From assembly GCA_035294125.1 (NCBI GenBank), contig DATGLM010000071.1, positions 1 through 64,000 of the forward strand: a stretch of DNA of 64,000 nt, written 5' to 3'. Source of the DNA: CADDYT01 sp035294125 (GTDB lineage: Bacteria; Chloroflexota; Ktedonobacteria; Ktedonobacterales; Ktedonobacteraceae). Shown in pieces: positions 32,884 through 41,610 of this stretch. Below the pieces are notes generated by a model. It was not told where the DNA came from. It worked only from the letters and a program-made list of their open reading frames with translations, and searched no databases. The translations under genes and the position numbers were made by a program. The first letter of the stretch is position 1, and every line of letters begins with the position of its first letter.

Positions 32884-35610
32884 TTAAGCATAACAGGTAT
32901 CGCCACGCCTTGCAAGGGTTGGGTTTTCCTCAAGCAATACTCGCCCATTTGTCCCATCGACCGTAATCACCTGCCCATCTTTGATAGTGCGAGTCGCGCC
33001 TATCACATTCACTACGGCTGGCAGGCCATACTCTCGTGCTACAATCGCTCCATGCGAAATCTGGCCGCCGATTTCGAGCACCAGCCCGCTCACCAGTGGG
33101 AACACGGGTGTCCAGCCAGGATCGGTCGCCTGCGTGACCAGAATTTCGCCTGCCCGCAGCGTTGCCGCTTCGCGTGGGTCCAACACGATGCGTGCACGAC
33201 CGCTTACCTTGCCGCCGCTAACCGGAATGCCTTCCAGCACCTGCCCATTCTCCTCTTCCTCGATCACCGGCTTCCCATCAGGTCCGATTACATCCGCTGG
33301 CACAACTGTAAACCAGTAATCATACGCAATCCTTCGCTTTGCCGTGAAAGCTACTAACTCCTCGCTTACTGCCGTTGGCGTGCCAGCCTTGACGATGGCC
33401 TCTATCTCCTTCGCTGTAAGGAAAAAGATATCATCGGACGCCGCTAGCCAGCCTCTTTCGGCCCAGCGTCGTCCAAGTTCTGCAAACACGAGCCGCGTGG
33501 GCAGGAGAAACTTTGTTGTGTAATAGCGGCTGTTATCGCGCACCGGTACTGCCTGCTGCGTTCGCTTGAGCAGGGAGCGAAAAATTCTGCGGCGCAGCGG
33601 GTCCAGCTTCGCCTCTATCTGCGTAACGGCAGCCTCTCTCCGCTCTCGCTGCCGCATCTCTGCCGCGATGGGGTTGATATCCTCACCCGCTCGCAGGTAG
33701 TTGGCTACCAGTTCGATCACCTGCTCAGGGGCTTCCATCCAGCGTGGCTTCAAAAATTCCACCTCGTTCGGGCAGCGATGCCCATGTCGCTCTAAAAAAG
33801 CCGTCAGTTGCTCGTGAAACGGCTTTGCCTCTGGCATGGCTTGCAGCGTTGCCAGCGCTTCCACAGAGCTGTTGTCCAGCGCCACGGCACTCAAATTAAG
33901 CTTGCGCAGTGTCTGCGCCATACGCCAGAGCATCGGACCGACCTCCGCGCTATAGATGCCTGGCAAGCTAGCCACCAGGTCTGGTACCAGCTCTTTCCGC
34001 TTCGTCCACCAGCCCACAACTCGTTCGAGCAGGCTGAGCGTCAATCCCGCTGGCGTGCTGATGCGGATATTCGTCGCGAAGACTGCCGCCCCGCGCTCGC
34101 CCCAGGTCGGCAGTCCCTCTGCCCACAGCGCTTTGTCATCCAACTGGCGCAGGTCCTTTTGCAAAAACTCGTTGACCTGGCTATCAATCTGCGCGAAAAA
34201 CTCCTGTGGCGTCAACTTTGGTCCCTTCTGAGCGCCGCCAAAGCCCTGGCCCAACAGCTTCGGGAAAGCGAGCAGCAGGCGCAGGGGACGCCATTTCCCC
34301 GGCACCTGCATTTTTCCCTTGCGATGACTGCCCCAGATCATGCCCACAAATGAGGGCGGAATGCCGAACGTCTCGACCATATTGTGCAGTATCAAACCCT
34401 CGTTGATATAGAGACGTCCGTAGAATCTTCTTGCTCCTTGCCCCTGCGCGCCCTCCTGTTGCTGCTTATCCAGTTGAAAGAGCGCGGGAAAGCCGGTAGA
34501 GGTCAGCGGCGTGATCGGGAACGGCAAGTTCTCGCCCACGTTCGTGCGCGTCCACAGATCAAAAGGCTGTGCTGGCAGAATATCGGCGCTATCCCAGGTA
34601 TCATCCCCCGGCGGTACTGGAATCTTAGCCGCTATCGCCTTCTCGTCGTGCGAAAAACCTTCCACAGACGCTATTGTCGACACCGGGCGGGCCTGCAAGA
34701 TACAGACCCCTCCTCCGACAATAGCCCACTCGATATCCTGCGGCCCGCTCAAAAGTTCCTCGATCTCGCGACCCATCCGTGCCAGCACCGCTACCTGTTC
34801 CGGGGTGAGCACCTGTTGCCGACGCCGCTCATGCTCGACCGCTATCTCGTCCATTCCCGCCGCCGTGGCAACCGTCATTACCTCTTTATCGCCCACTACA
34901 ATCTGGATGGCCTTACCGGTAGCTTTCTCCACGCGCACGCTGTCGGGATTGACGCGCCCGCCCACTACCGCTTCCCCCAGTCCCCATGCCGCGTTTATCA
35001 CCATCTCGTTCCCCGCGCCCGTCAGCGGATTCACCGTGAACAGGATACCGGATGCTTCAGCCTGTACCATCTGCTGCACGATAACAGCGATGCTCACCTG
35101 CTCCGCCCCAATGCCTTTTTGCTCGCGATATGCCATCGCACGGGCTGTCCACAAACTTGCCCAGCAGCGTCTCACTGCCGCCAGCAGCCGCTCTTCGCCC
35201 TGCACATTCAGGTACGTTTCTTGCTGGCCCGCGAAGCTCGCCCCAGCCATATCCTCCGCTGTCGCAGACGACCTTACAGCCACCGCACCTGCACCCAGTG
35301 CGCGGTAAGCACCGACAAGCGCCTGCTGTAGTTCACCTGGCACAGCTCCCTGCTCAAACAGTTTCCCAATAGTGCCAGCGCCTTCCTCCAACTGCTCCAG
35401 CGTTCCCTGCGCTGCCCGCTGTGCCAGGCGCTCAATCTCCTCTGCCAGCCCATTTGCCTCGACAAAGCAGCGATAGGCAGTGGTGAGCAATACAAACCCT
35501 GGTGGGACGGGCAATTCCGCCTGGATCAGCACGCCCAGATTTGCCGCCTTCCCGCCGACCAGCGCTACATGCTCTCGCTTTACATCTGCCAGATTGCATA
35601 TAATATCCAT
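32884..35610 (-). CDS. PEP-utilising enzyme, rifamycin phosphotransferase/PPS-like
   Basis: A 908-residue protein with the three-part layout of rifampin phosphotransferases and PEP synthases. The ATP-grasp half contains VALVGGKAANLGVLIQAELP, VAVRSSATAEDMAGASFAGQ and GLGEAVVGGRVNPDSVRVEK. The middle domain opens WTRTNVGENLPFPITPLTST, typical of the rifamycin-type branch. A C-terminal swivel domain has the phosphocarrier histidine in EIGGQISHGAIVAREYGLPA. These enzymes move the beta-phosphate of ATP via that His to pyruvate, water or an antibiotic. The start at 35610 is chosen at MDIICNLADVKREH, the conserved N-terminus. A TetR gene precedes it by 58 bases. The substrate is unproven. Confidence 0.8.
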   Translation of the reverse strand: MDIICNLADVKREHVALVGGKAANLGVLIQAELPVPPGFVLLTTAYRCFVEANGLAEEIERLAQRAAQGTLEQLEEGAGTIGKLFEQGAVPGELQQALVGAYRALGAGAVAVRSSATAEDMAGASFAGQQETYLNVQGEERLLAAVRRCWASLWTARAMAYREQKGIGAEQVSIAVIVQQMVQAEASGILFTVNPLTGAGNEMVINAAWGLGEAVVGGRVNPDSVRVEKATGKAIQIVVGDKEVMTVATAAGMDEIAVEHERRRQQVLTPEQVAVLARMGREIEELLSGPQDIEWAIVGGGVCILQARPVSTIASVEGFSHDEKAIAAKIPVPPGDDTWDSADILPAQPFDLWTRTNVGENLPFPITPLTSTGFPALFQLDKQQQEGAQGQGARRFYGRLYINEGLILHNMVETFGIPPSFVGMIWGSHRKGKMQVPGKWRPLRLLLAFPKLLGQGFGGAQKGPKLTPQEFFAQIDSQVNEFLQKDLRQLDDKALWAEGLPTWGERGAAVFATNIRISTPAGLTLSLLERVVGWWTKRKELVPDLVASLPGIYSAEVGPMLWRMAQTLRKLNLSAVALDNSSVEALATLQAMPEAKPFHEQLTAFLERHGHRCPNEVEFLKPRWMEAPEQVIELVANYLRAGEDINPIAAEMRQRERREAAVTQIEAKLDPLRRRIFRSLLKRTQQAVPVRDNSRYYTTKFLLPTRLVFAELGRRWAERGWLAASDDIFFLTAKEIEAIVKAGTPTAVSEELVAFTAKRRIAYDYWFTVVPADVIGPDGKPVIEEEENGQVLEGIPVSGGKVSGRARIVLDPREAATLRAGEILVTQATDPGWTPVFPLVSGLVLEIGGQISHGAIVAREYGLPAVVNVIGATRTIKDGQVITVDGTNGRVLLEENPTLARRGDTCYA

Positions 35611-35668
35611 GTGATCCTGCCTTTCTTTCTTCCAGGCCAGCCGCCAGAGTGGTACGGGGCGCGTGGTG

Positions 35669-36286
35669 CTATTCAACATCAGTTTTCTGTTCCGCAGCCC
35701 ACTCAGTGAGTCTGCGCAGTGCCCACTCGATGTTGTCTGCTGTCTCCTCGCTAGAAAGGCCGAGGTAGTCCTTGAAGGCACGAATAGTGGCCGTCGAAGT
35801 GAGGACAAGCACGACATTGCGCAGATGTTCCCTGTCCTCCTCGCTTAAGGAACCGGTGACGGGAATCAGCGCATTTTCGAGCATTTTCAGTCGCGCCGGA
35901 AGTGCTACCCGTCGCGCTTCGTAGGCGAACTCGCTCATAGCAGCAGCCCTCAGAGTCTCATCTAGCTCTTCGTACCTGTGTGAGAGTTCCCGTATGCCTG
36001 CGATCAACTCCTCCACATTCTGCGGTGGGAGCCGACCGGCGGCTCCGATCTTCTGCAAGGTGTACATCCCCAGCGCCTCGATCAAATCCCGCTTTGTTTT
36101 GAAATAGCGATACACAGTAGGCACGGAGACACCTGCCTCGCGGGCAACCTCTGGAATGGACAGGTCGGCCAGCCCTCGTGCCATCGCTCGCACCAGACCC
36201 TCCAGAATCTGCTCCCGCGTCCTGCGCATCTGCTCCTCGCGCAGCGGACTATGATATGTTTTCTTCTCATTCATAATATGAATCAT
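35669..36286 (-). CDS. TetR-family transcriptional regulator
   Basis: A 205-residue regulator with the N-terminal TetR helix-turn-helix (LSIPEVAREAGVSVPTVYRY, then FKTKRDLIEA) and a helical ligand-binding domain. The start may be at 36286 or 36274; neither has a clear ribosome binding site, so translation may begin near the transcript start. Inverted repeats overlap its start region (36270-36302), suggesting autorepression. It precedes the PEP-utilising gene by 58 bases on the same strand and probably controls the three-gene unit. The inducer is unknown. Confidence 0.88.
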   Translation of the reverse strand: MIHIMNEKKTYHSPLREEQMRRTREQILEGLVRAMARGLADLSIPEVAREAGVSVPTVYRYFKTKRDLIEALGMYTLQKIGAAGRLPPQNVEELIAGIRELSHRYEELDETLRAAAMSEFAYEARRVALPARLKMLENALIPVTGSLSEEDREHLRNVVLVLTSTATIRAFKDYLGLSSEETADNIEWALRRLTEWAAEQKTDVE

Positions 36287-36302
36287 ATCATGAATATATG
36301 AT
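36270..36302. promoter_or_regulatory. Nested palindromic operator of the TetR unit
   Basis: TTCATAATATGAA (36270-36282) is a perfect 13-bp palindrome. ATCATAT and ATATGAT (36282-36288 and 36296-36302) form a second inverted pair with a 7-base spacer. Together they cover the start of the TetR gene, a common location for TetR-family operators. Confidence 0.6.
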
Positions 36303-36392
36303 CCGTGTCAAGATTATGACGGGGATATTTAGAAAGGCATAAAAAGAGGGGAACAGGCTCTTTCCCGACCTTCCGTGTGGAATTGAAACAAA

Positions 36393-36803
36393 CTAGGAAA
36401 GCAGCAGGATTTCTGATGCTTCAATTTGTGGGGGAGCAGTCTGTATCACCGCGCTGGTGGTCTGGACCTGGACGCGCTGGCCTGCCGAGAGAGAGGAGAA
36501 TGGGATTGCTTTGCATTGTCCATTTTGCTGTGTATATATCTGCGTGCTGGTGAGTACAATGATGACAGCCTGATTGTAAGCGGCATTCTGCTCTTTGCTG
36601 CCATCAAGGAGAAAGCTTCCCTGGCGATTACCAGAGGCGTTAAGTGAGACGGAGATGATCTGTCCTTTGATAGAGGAGGCTTGCGCGCAGGGCGTAGATG
36701 TGGGTGTGTTCGAGGTACTTCCTCCTGAAGAACCCTGGCTGCAGCCAGCCGTGGCTAGCAGGATTGCCAGGCAGAAAACGATGCGGAGAGAGATAGAGCG
36801 CAT
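36393..36803 (-). CDS. Small secreted lipoprotein of unknown function
   Basis: A 136-residue protein with a lipoprotein signal peptide (MRSISLRIVFCLAILLATAG followed by the lipidated cysteine). A Ser/Thr/Gly-rich linker leads to a beta-rich domain with IKGQIISVSLNASGN, SFLLDGSKEQNAAYN and AVIIVLTSTQIYTQ. This reads like small OB- or DUF5666-like domains, but no family was assigned. The start at 36803 is favoured by AAAGGA just upstream, within the longer frame. It is a single gene between the TetR unit and the protease. Confidence 0.7.
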   Translation of the reverse strand: MRSISLRIVFCLAILLATAGCSQGSSGGSTSNTPTSTPCAQASSIKGQIISVSLNASGNRQGSFLLDGSKEQNAAYNQAVIIVLTSTQIYTQQNGQCKAIPFSSLSAGQRVQVQTTSAVIQTAPPQIEASEILLLS

Positions 36804-37086
36804 AGTATTTCCTTTCATGATCCTGATCTATCGAACGTGATGCTCAGTTCCATCACCCACTCTTCTCTTTTTAACGAGGTATCGTATAGCTTGTAGGGAA
36901 GCACTGCCTTCTTCTTTTATGACAGGACGCCAGCTAGCAAGAGAAAGTTCCCTCTCGAATTTCATGATAATGAGGGATGCCTCTCCTCAGAGAGCCGGGG
37001 TAAATGTATATCTCTCTCTGAGGAAAGGCCTCATTCTCGCAGCGAGATGCACAACGCCCTCGCTTCAAATCATACCGGCAGTGTCC

Positions 37087-38100
37087 TTACACGCTCGTGT
37101 TTTCCGCGGCGTAAAAGACCTGGTACCAGTCGTAATCGTAGTAGGGGGAGTACAGATGCTGAGGGTCGTTAGTATACCTGAAGTCGTTATGCCCGTTGAC
37201 GTAGCCGAAGACTCCCTTAATACTCGTCAGCCAGGGGCCACCACTGCACCCTCCGGTCATATCGCATGTTGTCTCAACAACGGTACCATCATCGTAGCTG
37301 TAGCCAGTACCAGTGCTTTTGCAAGAATACATCAGGTTGCCGTTATAGGGAGATTCGGCTGGATAGCCGAGGTCGGTGAATGTTTTCGATGGACTATAAT
37401 TGTATGCCCAGCCTGTGCCGCCTACCACGTTGACGAGGTTGCCATAGCCATATGAATTGTTGTAGACGGCGACATCGCCGAAGTCGTCCTCCAGGGAGCC
37501 GCTGTTAATCCAGTCACTCCAGGTCCATGCCTCATATTCTGCCCAGCATCCATAGGGCGTGCTCCCTTTGAAATACTGGGGACAGAAAATCCAGTTGGTA
37601 TACCAATCTGGGCTGCTACCGGAGCCGCCCTCGACGACACAGTGACCGGCAGTGTCCACGGTGTTCAAGTTGGTGCCGTTGACCGAGGCACCGGAGCAAA
37701 CATAGTCATAGCCAGTTACCGGGTCGGTGAAGAACACTTTACCCACGGTTGAGTATGGGTATTGACCGTATTTCGTGTGCTTCACCTTGTTGGCGTAGAT
37801 GCTGAGTGCAGCAACTCCGTTACCGCTGCCGGATGGCCCTGTAGTGGGAGCAGACGGGGTGACTTTTCCCTCAGGCTGTGGTGTCTGCATGGGAATCGCG
37901 GCCTGCATACGTGCTGGCGTCCAGTAGGCGAGGGCTTTGGCGGCTGCTGTCGACAGCGGCTTGAAGGAGACGGCACGCGAACTTTGCGCGACAGGCGTCG
38001 TCTTTGCGCCATGCGCCCCGGCGGGCAAGGCCATGAAGAAGAGACTGAACAGAAGCGTGAGCATGACTGTGAACACGATAGGTAGCGGTCGTTTGTGCAT
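37087..38100 (-). CDS. Secreted trypsin-like serine protease
   Basis: A 337-residue exported protease of the chymotrypsin fold, resembling glutamyl endopeptidases. A signal peptide (IVFTVMLTLLFSLFFMALPA) ends near residue 29, and a propeptide-like region of about 80 residues follows. The triad is visible as H153 in DTAGHCVVEGG, D209 in LEDDFGDVAVYNN and S286 in GGCSGGPW. Several cysteines (for example C135, C154, C260, C279, C285) could form disulfides. The start at 38100 has AAAGGAT upstream; the frame extends further but without a signal. Confidence 0.88.
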   Translation of the reverse strand: MHKRPLPIVFTVMLTLLFSLFFMALPAGAHGAKTTPVAQSSRAVSFKPLSTAAAKALAYWTPARMQAAIPMQTPQPEGKVTPSAPTTGPSGSGNGVAALSIYANKVKHTKYGQYPYSTVGKVFFTDPVTGYDYVCSGASVNGTNLNTVDTAGHCVVEGGSGSSPDWYTNWIFCPQYFKGSTPYGCWAEYEAWTWSDWINSGSLEDDFGDVAVYNNSYGYGNLVNVVGGTGWAYNYSPSKTFTDLGYPAESPYNGNLMYSCKSTGTGYSYDDGTVVETTCDMTGGCSGGPWLTSIKGVFGYVNGHNDFRYTNDPQHLYSPYYDYDWYQVFYAAENTSV

Positions 38101-38552
38101 AAAGCGATCCTTTCTCTCATAGCAATAGTGGAGAAAACATCCCATCATCCCCCGATGGGAAAACCTGAACACAGGATGAGCACTCGTCCTGCGGCAAGAA
38201 AACAACGAACGGTCAGGGTCTGTACAAAGGTTTCTTAGCCTCTTTATAAGAATGGTGAGAGGCTAAAAGGGAAGATATTCCTCCTTTCTCTTCCATGAAG
38301 TAGCAAAGGTTGAACCATACCATGCAGCGGCGTACCTGGCAACTGAAGGTCTTTCACTACTCAGCCAGACACAAAGAAATACATGGATCAGGATCGAACC
38401 AACCTGGATATGTCGCGTCTCCTTTTTATCCCCCTTGCAAGGCAAAAGGTGCACATGCCCCCTGAGCTTTCCCCCGGAAGGGTCTTTTCGTGTGGTTTTG
38501 TAGTTCGCTGTATAAACGATGGCAGAAGAATTTTTTGGAGGATGACATTTCT
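38101..38552. other. Spacer with a stem-loop, no gene seen
   Basis: No protein-coding region is convincing here. An inverted repeat TTAGCCTCT/AGAGGCTAA (38235-38243 and 38258-38266) could be a transcription end or an operator. The ribosome binding site of the small gene that follows (TTGGAGGATG) lies at the right end. Confidence 0.35.
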
Positions 38553-38723
38553 ATGAAGCACAAAGGGCAACCGGGTCATGCACTGACTCTTAGTGAAGGA
38601 GGTGAAATGGTGCTGGAAACTCATGAGGGATACAGACAATTTGAACGCTTTAGGAGTTCTCTACAAGAAATACCATATCCTTATCTCAGAAGCAGGGATC
38701 CGAAAGAGACGGAATTGACGTAG
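38553..38723 (+). CDS. Small hypothetical protein
   Basis: A 56-residue hydrophilic peptide starting MKHKGQPGHALTLSEGGEMV, with no cysteine, membrane helix or family match. TTGGAGGATG lies about ten bases before the ATG, a good ribosome binding site, which is the main support. It could be a real small protein or a spurious frame. Confidence 0.4.
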   Translation: MKHKGQPGHALTLSEGGEMVLETHEGYRQFERFRSSLQEIPYPYLRSRDPKETELT

Positions 38724-38878
38724 ATGCTTGCTCTGCGGTACAGTGTATGTAGTAGCAGGGCCTGTCTTGTATTGCGTCGCGTATCCTAACTATCCATTGA
38801 GGCCTGTAACGGTAGTCCTTTTCTGATTGATTGAAGAGAGCGTATCTTGCTTGAGCAGTGCAGAAAGGAGATGACTCA

Positions 38879-40195
38879 ATGCGGATGATGGACAGCGAAG
38901 TCAGGGATGAAGTCTTTGTAGATGAGTATACTGGCGGGCTGGTTGGCCCCAGCCTGGGCTTTGCAGCGACTGTGAAGGATGGTGGACGCATTCGCTGCGT
39001 TGTGCCGCCCGGCTGCTGGGGACCGATGATTACCCCGGATTTTCGCGGCGGACACGAGGTGACACGGCCCGTTGCTGTGGCGGGCGCGCAGGTGGGCGAT
39101 GCCATTGCCATTACCATCGAGTCCATGCGTGTGCTCTCGCTGGCAACCTCCTCCGGCACGATGGTTACGAATGCCGCCGCCTTTGGCGATGATCCTTTTG
39201 TTGATAAGAAATGCCCCGGCTGTGGCACTGCCTGGCCCGCCACTCGCGTTGAAGGAACGGGAGAGAACAGTATTCGCTGCGCCAGTTGTGGCACCGTTGT
39301 TGCTCCTTTTGGCTTCGAGGAGGGCTATACCATTGTCTTCGACCACGATGATAAGGTCGGCCTCACCGTCGATGGCAGCACCGCTCACGATTTCGCGCTG
39401 CGCGCTCGCGAAGTTGCTGCCCTGCCACCCAATGCGCGCCAGTATCCTATCCTGCTCTTTGAGCCGGAAACCATCCCCGGTGTGCTGGCCCGGCTGCGTC
39501 CCTTCATCGGTAATATCGGCACCACGCCCAGCGTCGACCTGCCAGATTCGCACAATGCAGGTGATTTCGGCAACTTCCTCGTTGGCGCGCACCATCCTTA
39601 CGGTTTGACGCTGGAAACCCTCAATCGCGCCAAGACCGATGCTCACCTCGATACGAACGAGGTGCGCCCCGGTGCTGTGCTTATCTGTCCCGTCAAGATC
39701 GAGGGCGGCGGCATCTATATCGGTGACTGTCACGCCAATCAGGGCGACGGCGAACTCTCGCTGCACACCACCGATATTACCGCCGAAGCTTCTGTACGTG
39801 TCAATGTTATCAAGGGTCTGGCCCTCGATGGCCCCATCCTGCTGCCCGTTGCCCAAGACCTGCCCTTCATTGCTCGTCCCTATACACAGGCGGAGATCGA
39901 GGCCGGAGAGCGACTGGCGCAGCGCTACCACGTTTCTTTGCAGCGCAACATGGGACCCATCCAGTTCATCGGCACCGGTCCCACCATCAACGAGGCTACC
40001 GATAATGCCATCCAGCGCGCCGGAGAAGTCCTGCGCATGACCCAGGCTGAGGTGCGCAATCGCTGCACCATCACGGGCGGTGTCGAGATCGGACGACTTC
40101 CCGGCGTCGTTCAACTCACCATGCTCGCCCCTATGGATCGCCTCGATGCTGTTGGCCTCGGCTCATTTATCAGAGCCCAGTATAATGTAGAGTAG
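38879..40195 (+). CDS. Acetamidase/formamidase family protein with zinc-ribbon insert
   Basis: A 438-residue homologue of FmdA/AmdA amidohydrolases, which release ammonia from formamide or acetamide. Family segments include PGCWGPMITPDFRGG, VGDAIAITIESMRVLS, IGTTPSVDLPDSHNAGDFGN and LHTTDITAEASVRVNVIKG. The metal-binding region near GDCHANQGDGEL is recognisable. Residues 112-137 add a four-cysteine ribbon (CPGC and CASC), which I do not know from standard members. The start at 38879 follows AAAGGAGATG. A small membrane-protein gene follows after 31 bases. The substrate is not known. Confidence 0.82.
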   Translation: MRMMDSEVRDEVFVDEYTGGLVGPSLGFAATVKDGGRIRCVVPPGCWGPMITPDFRGGHEVTRPVAVAGAQVGDAIAITIESMRVLSLATSSGTMVTNAAAFGDDPFVDKKCPGCGTAWPATRVEGTGENSIRCASCGTVVAPFGFEEGYTIVFDHDDKVGLTVDGSTAHDFALRAREVAALPPNARQYPILLFEPETIPGVLARLRPFIGNIGTTPSVDLPDSHNAGDFGNFLVGAHHPYGLTLETLNRAKTDAHLDTNEVRPGAVLICPVKIEGGGIYIGDCHANQGDGELSLHTTDITAEASVRVNVIKGLALDGPILLPVAQDLPFIARPYTQAEIEAGERLAQRYHVSLQRNMGPIQFIGTGPTINEATDNAIQRAGEVLRMTQAEVRNRCTITGGVEIGRLPGVVQLTMLAPMDRLDAVGLGSFIRAQYNVE

Positions 40196-40226
40196 AAGGC
40201 TTGTAGTTCGAGAGGAGGGTATTCTC

Positions 40227-40577
40227 ATGGCATCAATAGCACCATCGCTTAGCATGCGCCAGCATGGGCAACGAATTACCTGGTTTGTCACCGTTCAACT
40301 GATCGCGCTCATCGGCTGGATTATCGTCCAGTCTACCTTTACCCTTTCCCCGTGGGGGCAGAACATTCCTTTTGCGGTCATTATGGTCATCGAAACCATC
40401 TGGTGGATTGCCACCCTCGTCATCATGTTTGTCCTGTTCAGGCGGCTGTATAACAGCTTCATCCAGGCAGCTATTGATCTGGAGGAGGCGAACAAGCGCC
40501 TGCGCGATACCACCAATAGTATTCTCACGGAACTGAGAACCCGTGGAGATCAGAGTGCAGGGGAAAATCCAACATAA
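40227..40577 (+). CDS. Small two-helix membrane protein
   Basis: A 116-residue protein with two membrane helices (WFVTVQLIALIGWIIVQSTF and VIMVIETIWWIATLVIMFVL) and a cytoplasmic coiled-coil-like tail (IQAAIDLEEANKRLRDTT). No family is recognised. GAGGAGGG precedes the ATG with good spacing. It follows the amidase-like gene closely and may be transcribed with it. No transport motif is seen. Confidence 0.65.
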   Translation: MASIAPSLSMRQHGQRITWFVTVQLIALIGWIIVQSTFTLSPWGQNIPFAVIMVIETIWWIATLVIMFVLFRRLYNSFIQAAIDLEEANKRLRDTTNSILTELRTRGDQSAGENPT

Positions 40578-40612
40578 CGTGATAATCCCGTACATGACAA
40601 TGGATTGTGCAT

Positions 40613-40927
40613 ATGCAGGTAAACGTCGCGCTCTTTGGGACGGCACGCGTCGTCACGGGAAAAGCGCGGGTCGATATCGCTCTTGACGGTCCTTCCGGCA
40701 GCCGCACGCTTGGGCAGGTGCTGGAGGCTCTCTGTGCCACTTATCCCCGTGCGCGTCCTTACCTGCTGACCGAGGCAGGCGCTCTACAAAGCCACATTCG
40801 TGTGCTCATCAATGATGCGCGCCCGCAACCTGATGCCACGCTCTCGACTCCAATGCACGATGGTGACCGCGTGACGTTGCTGGTCGCTGTGGCGGGGGGC
40901 TGTTTTCCCTTTTTTCTTCCCTCCTGA
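40613..40927 (+). CDS. MoaD/ThiS-like sulfur-carrier protein with C-terminal tail
   Basis: A ubiquitin-fold protein of 104 residues (or 106 from GTG 40607). The family pattern is visible in VNVALFGTARVVTGKARVDI, LGQVLEALCATYP and VLINDARPQPDATLSTPMHD, then DRVTLLVAVAGG. Carriers normally end at this Gly-Gly, which is activated as a thiocarboxylate. Here eight residues follow (CFPFFLPS). The tail begins Cys-Phe, as in QbsE of Pseudomonas fluorescens, whose CF dipeptide is removed by a JAMM protease. Processing here is inferred; alternatively a frameshift in the G-run before the stop created the tail. No clear ribosome binding site precedes it. Confidence 0.65.
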   Translation: MQVNVALFGTARVVTGKARVDIALDGPSGSRTLGQVLEALCATYPRARPYLLTEAGALQSHIRVLINDARPQPDATLSTPMHDGDRVTLLVAVAGGCFPFFLPS

Positions 40928-41236
40928 CCGTATCCTTTTCCCTACGTTCATATGGAAGCCTGTAGGGATGATAATGGACATAGTCTAGAAGGGATAGTTG
41001 CCAGGATCGTATCGACCTCGTTGGCTATCTAACACCCTTTCCATATCATTGTCTCATTTCACATGCTCACCTGCGTTTTCCTCTCGCAGGTATAACGCTT
41101 ATACGTGCGAGCCAGGAGATGGGGAGACGCTTCACCCCCTTTCTCTGGCGTAAAGTTTCCTTGTCAAACGGCCTCAAAAGCGGTATTGTGAAGAGGATAT
41201 GATAGATCTATCATCATTCAAACAGGAGCATTGTTA
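40928..41236 (+). promoter_or_regulatory. Regulatory spacer with promoter and perfect palindrome before mazG
   Basis: This gene-free stretch holds TTGTCA (41161-41166) and TATTGT (41183-41188) as a possible promoter with 16-base spacing. It is followed by a perfect 16-bp palindrome ATGATAGATCTATCAT (41199-41214), 22 bases before the MazG-like start. The palindrome's place suggests an operator. Nothing else was recognised from 40928 to 41150. Confidence 0.4.
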
Positions 41237-41557
41237 ATGGCACAGTTATCAGAGCATCCTACGCTAGCAGACCTGCAGCGCTATGAAGAGCAGGTCTGCC
41301 AGGAGCGGGGCTGGACGAAGGATACTTACGCGGAAAAGTTTTTACTCTTTGTGGAAGAGATCGGTGAACTGGCAAAGGCTATTCGCAAGAGGGCGAGCCT
41401 CTATGATGAGAAGGCGAAGCAGAAGCAGGCGAATCTCGAAGAGGAATTTGCCGACGTGCTCAGCTACCTGCTCGACCTCGCCAACTACTTCTCCATCGAC
41501 CTCGAAAAAGCCTTCCGTGACAAAGAGGAGATTAATGCATCAAGGAAATGGGAATAG
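41237..41557 (+). CDS. MazG-like nucleotide pyrophosphohydrolase
   Basis: A 106-residue all-alpha NTP-PPase of the MazG/iMazG type that hydrolyses non-canonical or damaged nucleotides to the monophosphate. The metal-binding pattern EExxE...ExxD is visible as FVEEIGELAKAIRK and EEEFADVLSYLLDLANYF. The start at 41237 is preceded by CAGGAG; the frame also has a TTG six bases earlier. The last seven codons lie inside one arm of a perfect inverted repeat (41537-41610). Confidence 0.88.
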   Translation: MAQLSEHPTLADLQRYEEQVCQERGWTKDTYAEKFLLFVEEIGELAKAIRKRASLYDEKAKQKQANLEEEFADVLSYLLDLANYFSIDLEKAFRDKEEINASRKWE

Positions 41558-41610
41558 CAAGAGCGCGGAGCCGTGGCTCCACGCTCTTGCTATTCCCATT
41601 TCCTTGATGC
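41537..41610. terminator. Long perfect inverted repeat, bidirectional terminator
   Basis: Two 29-base arms (41537-41565 and 41582-41610) are exact reverse complements. Inside, GGAGCC pairs with GGCTCC around a 2-base loop, with one mismatch between the stems. The left arm overlaps the last codons and stop of the MazG-like gene, and the right arm ends at the SCO1 stop. It should terminate both converging genes. Confidence 0.75.

Noticed and set aside
38876..40114. Long antisense open frame across the amidase-like gene
   Set aside because: It is a mirror effect of codon use in the real gene on the plus strand, which has clear family motifs.
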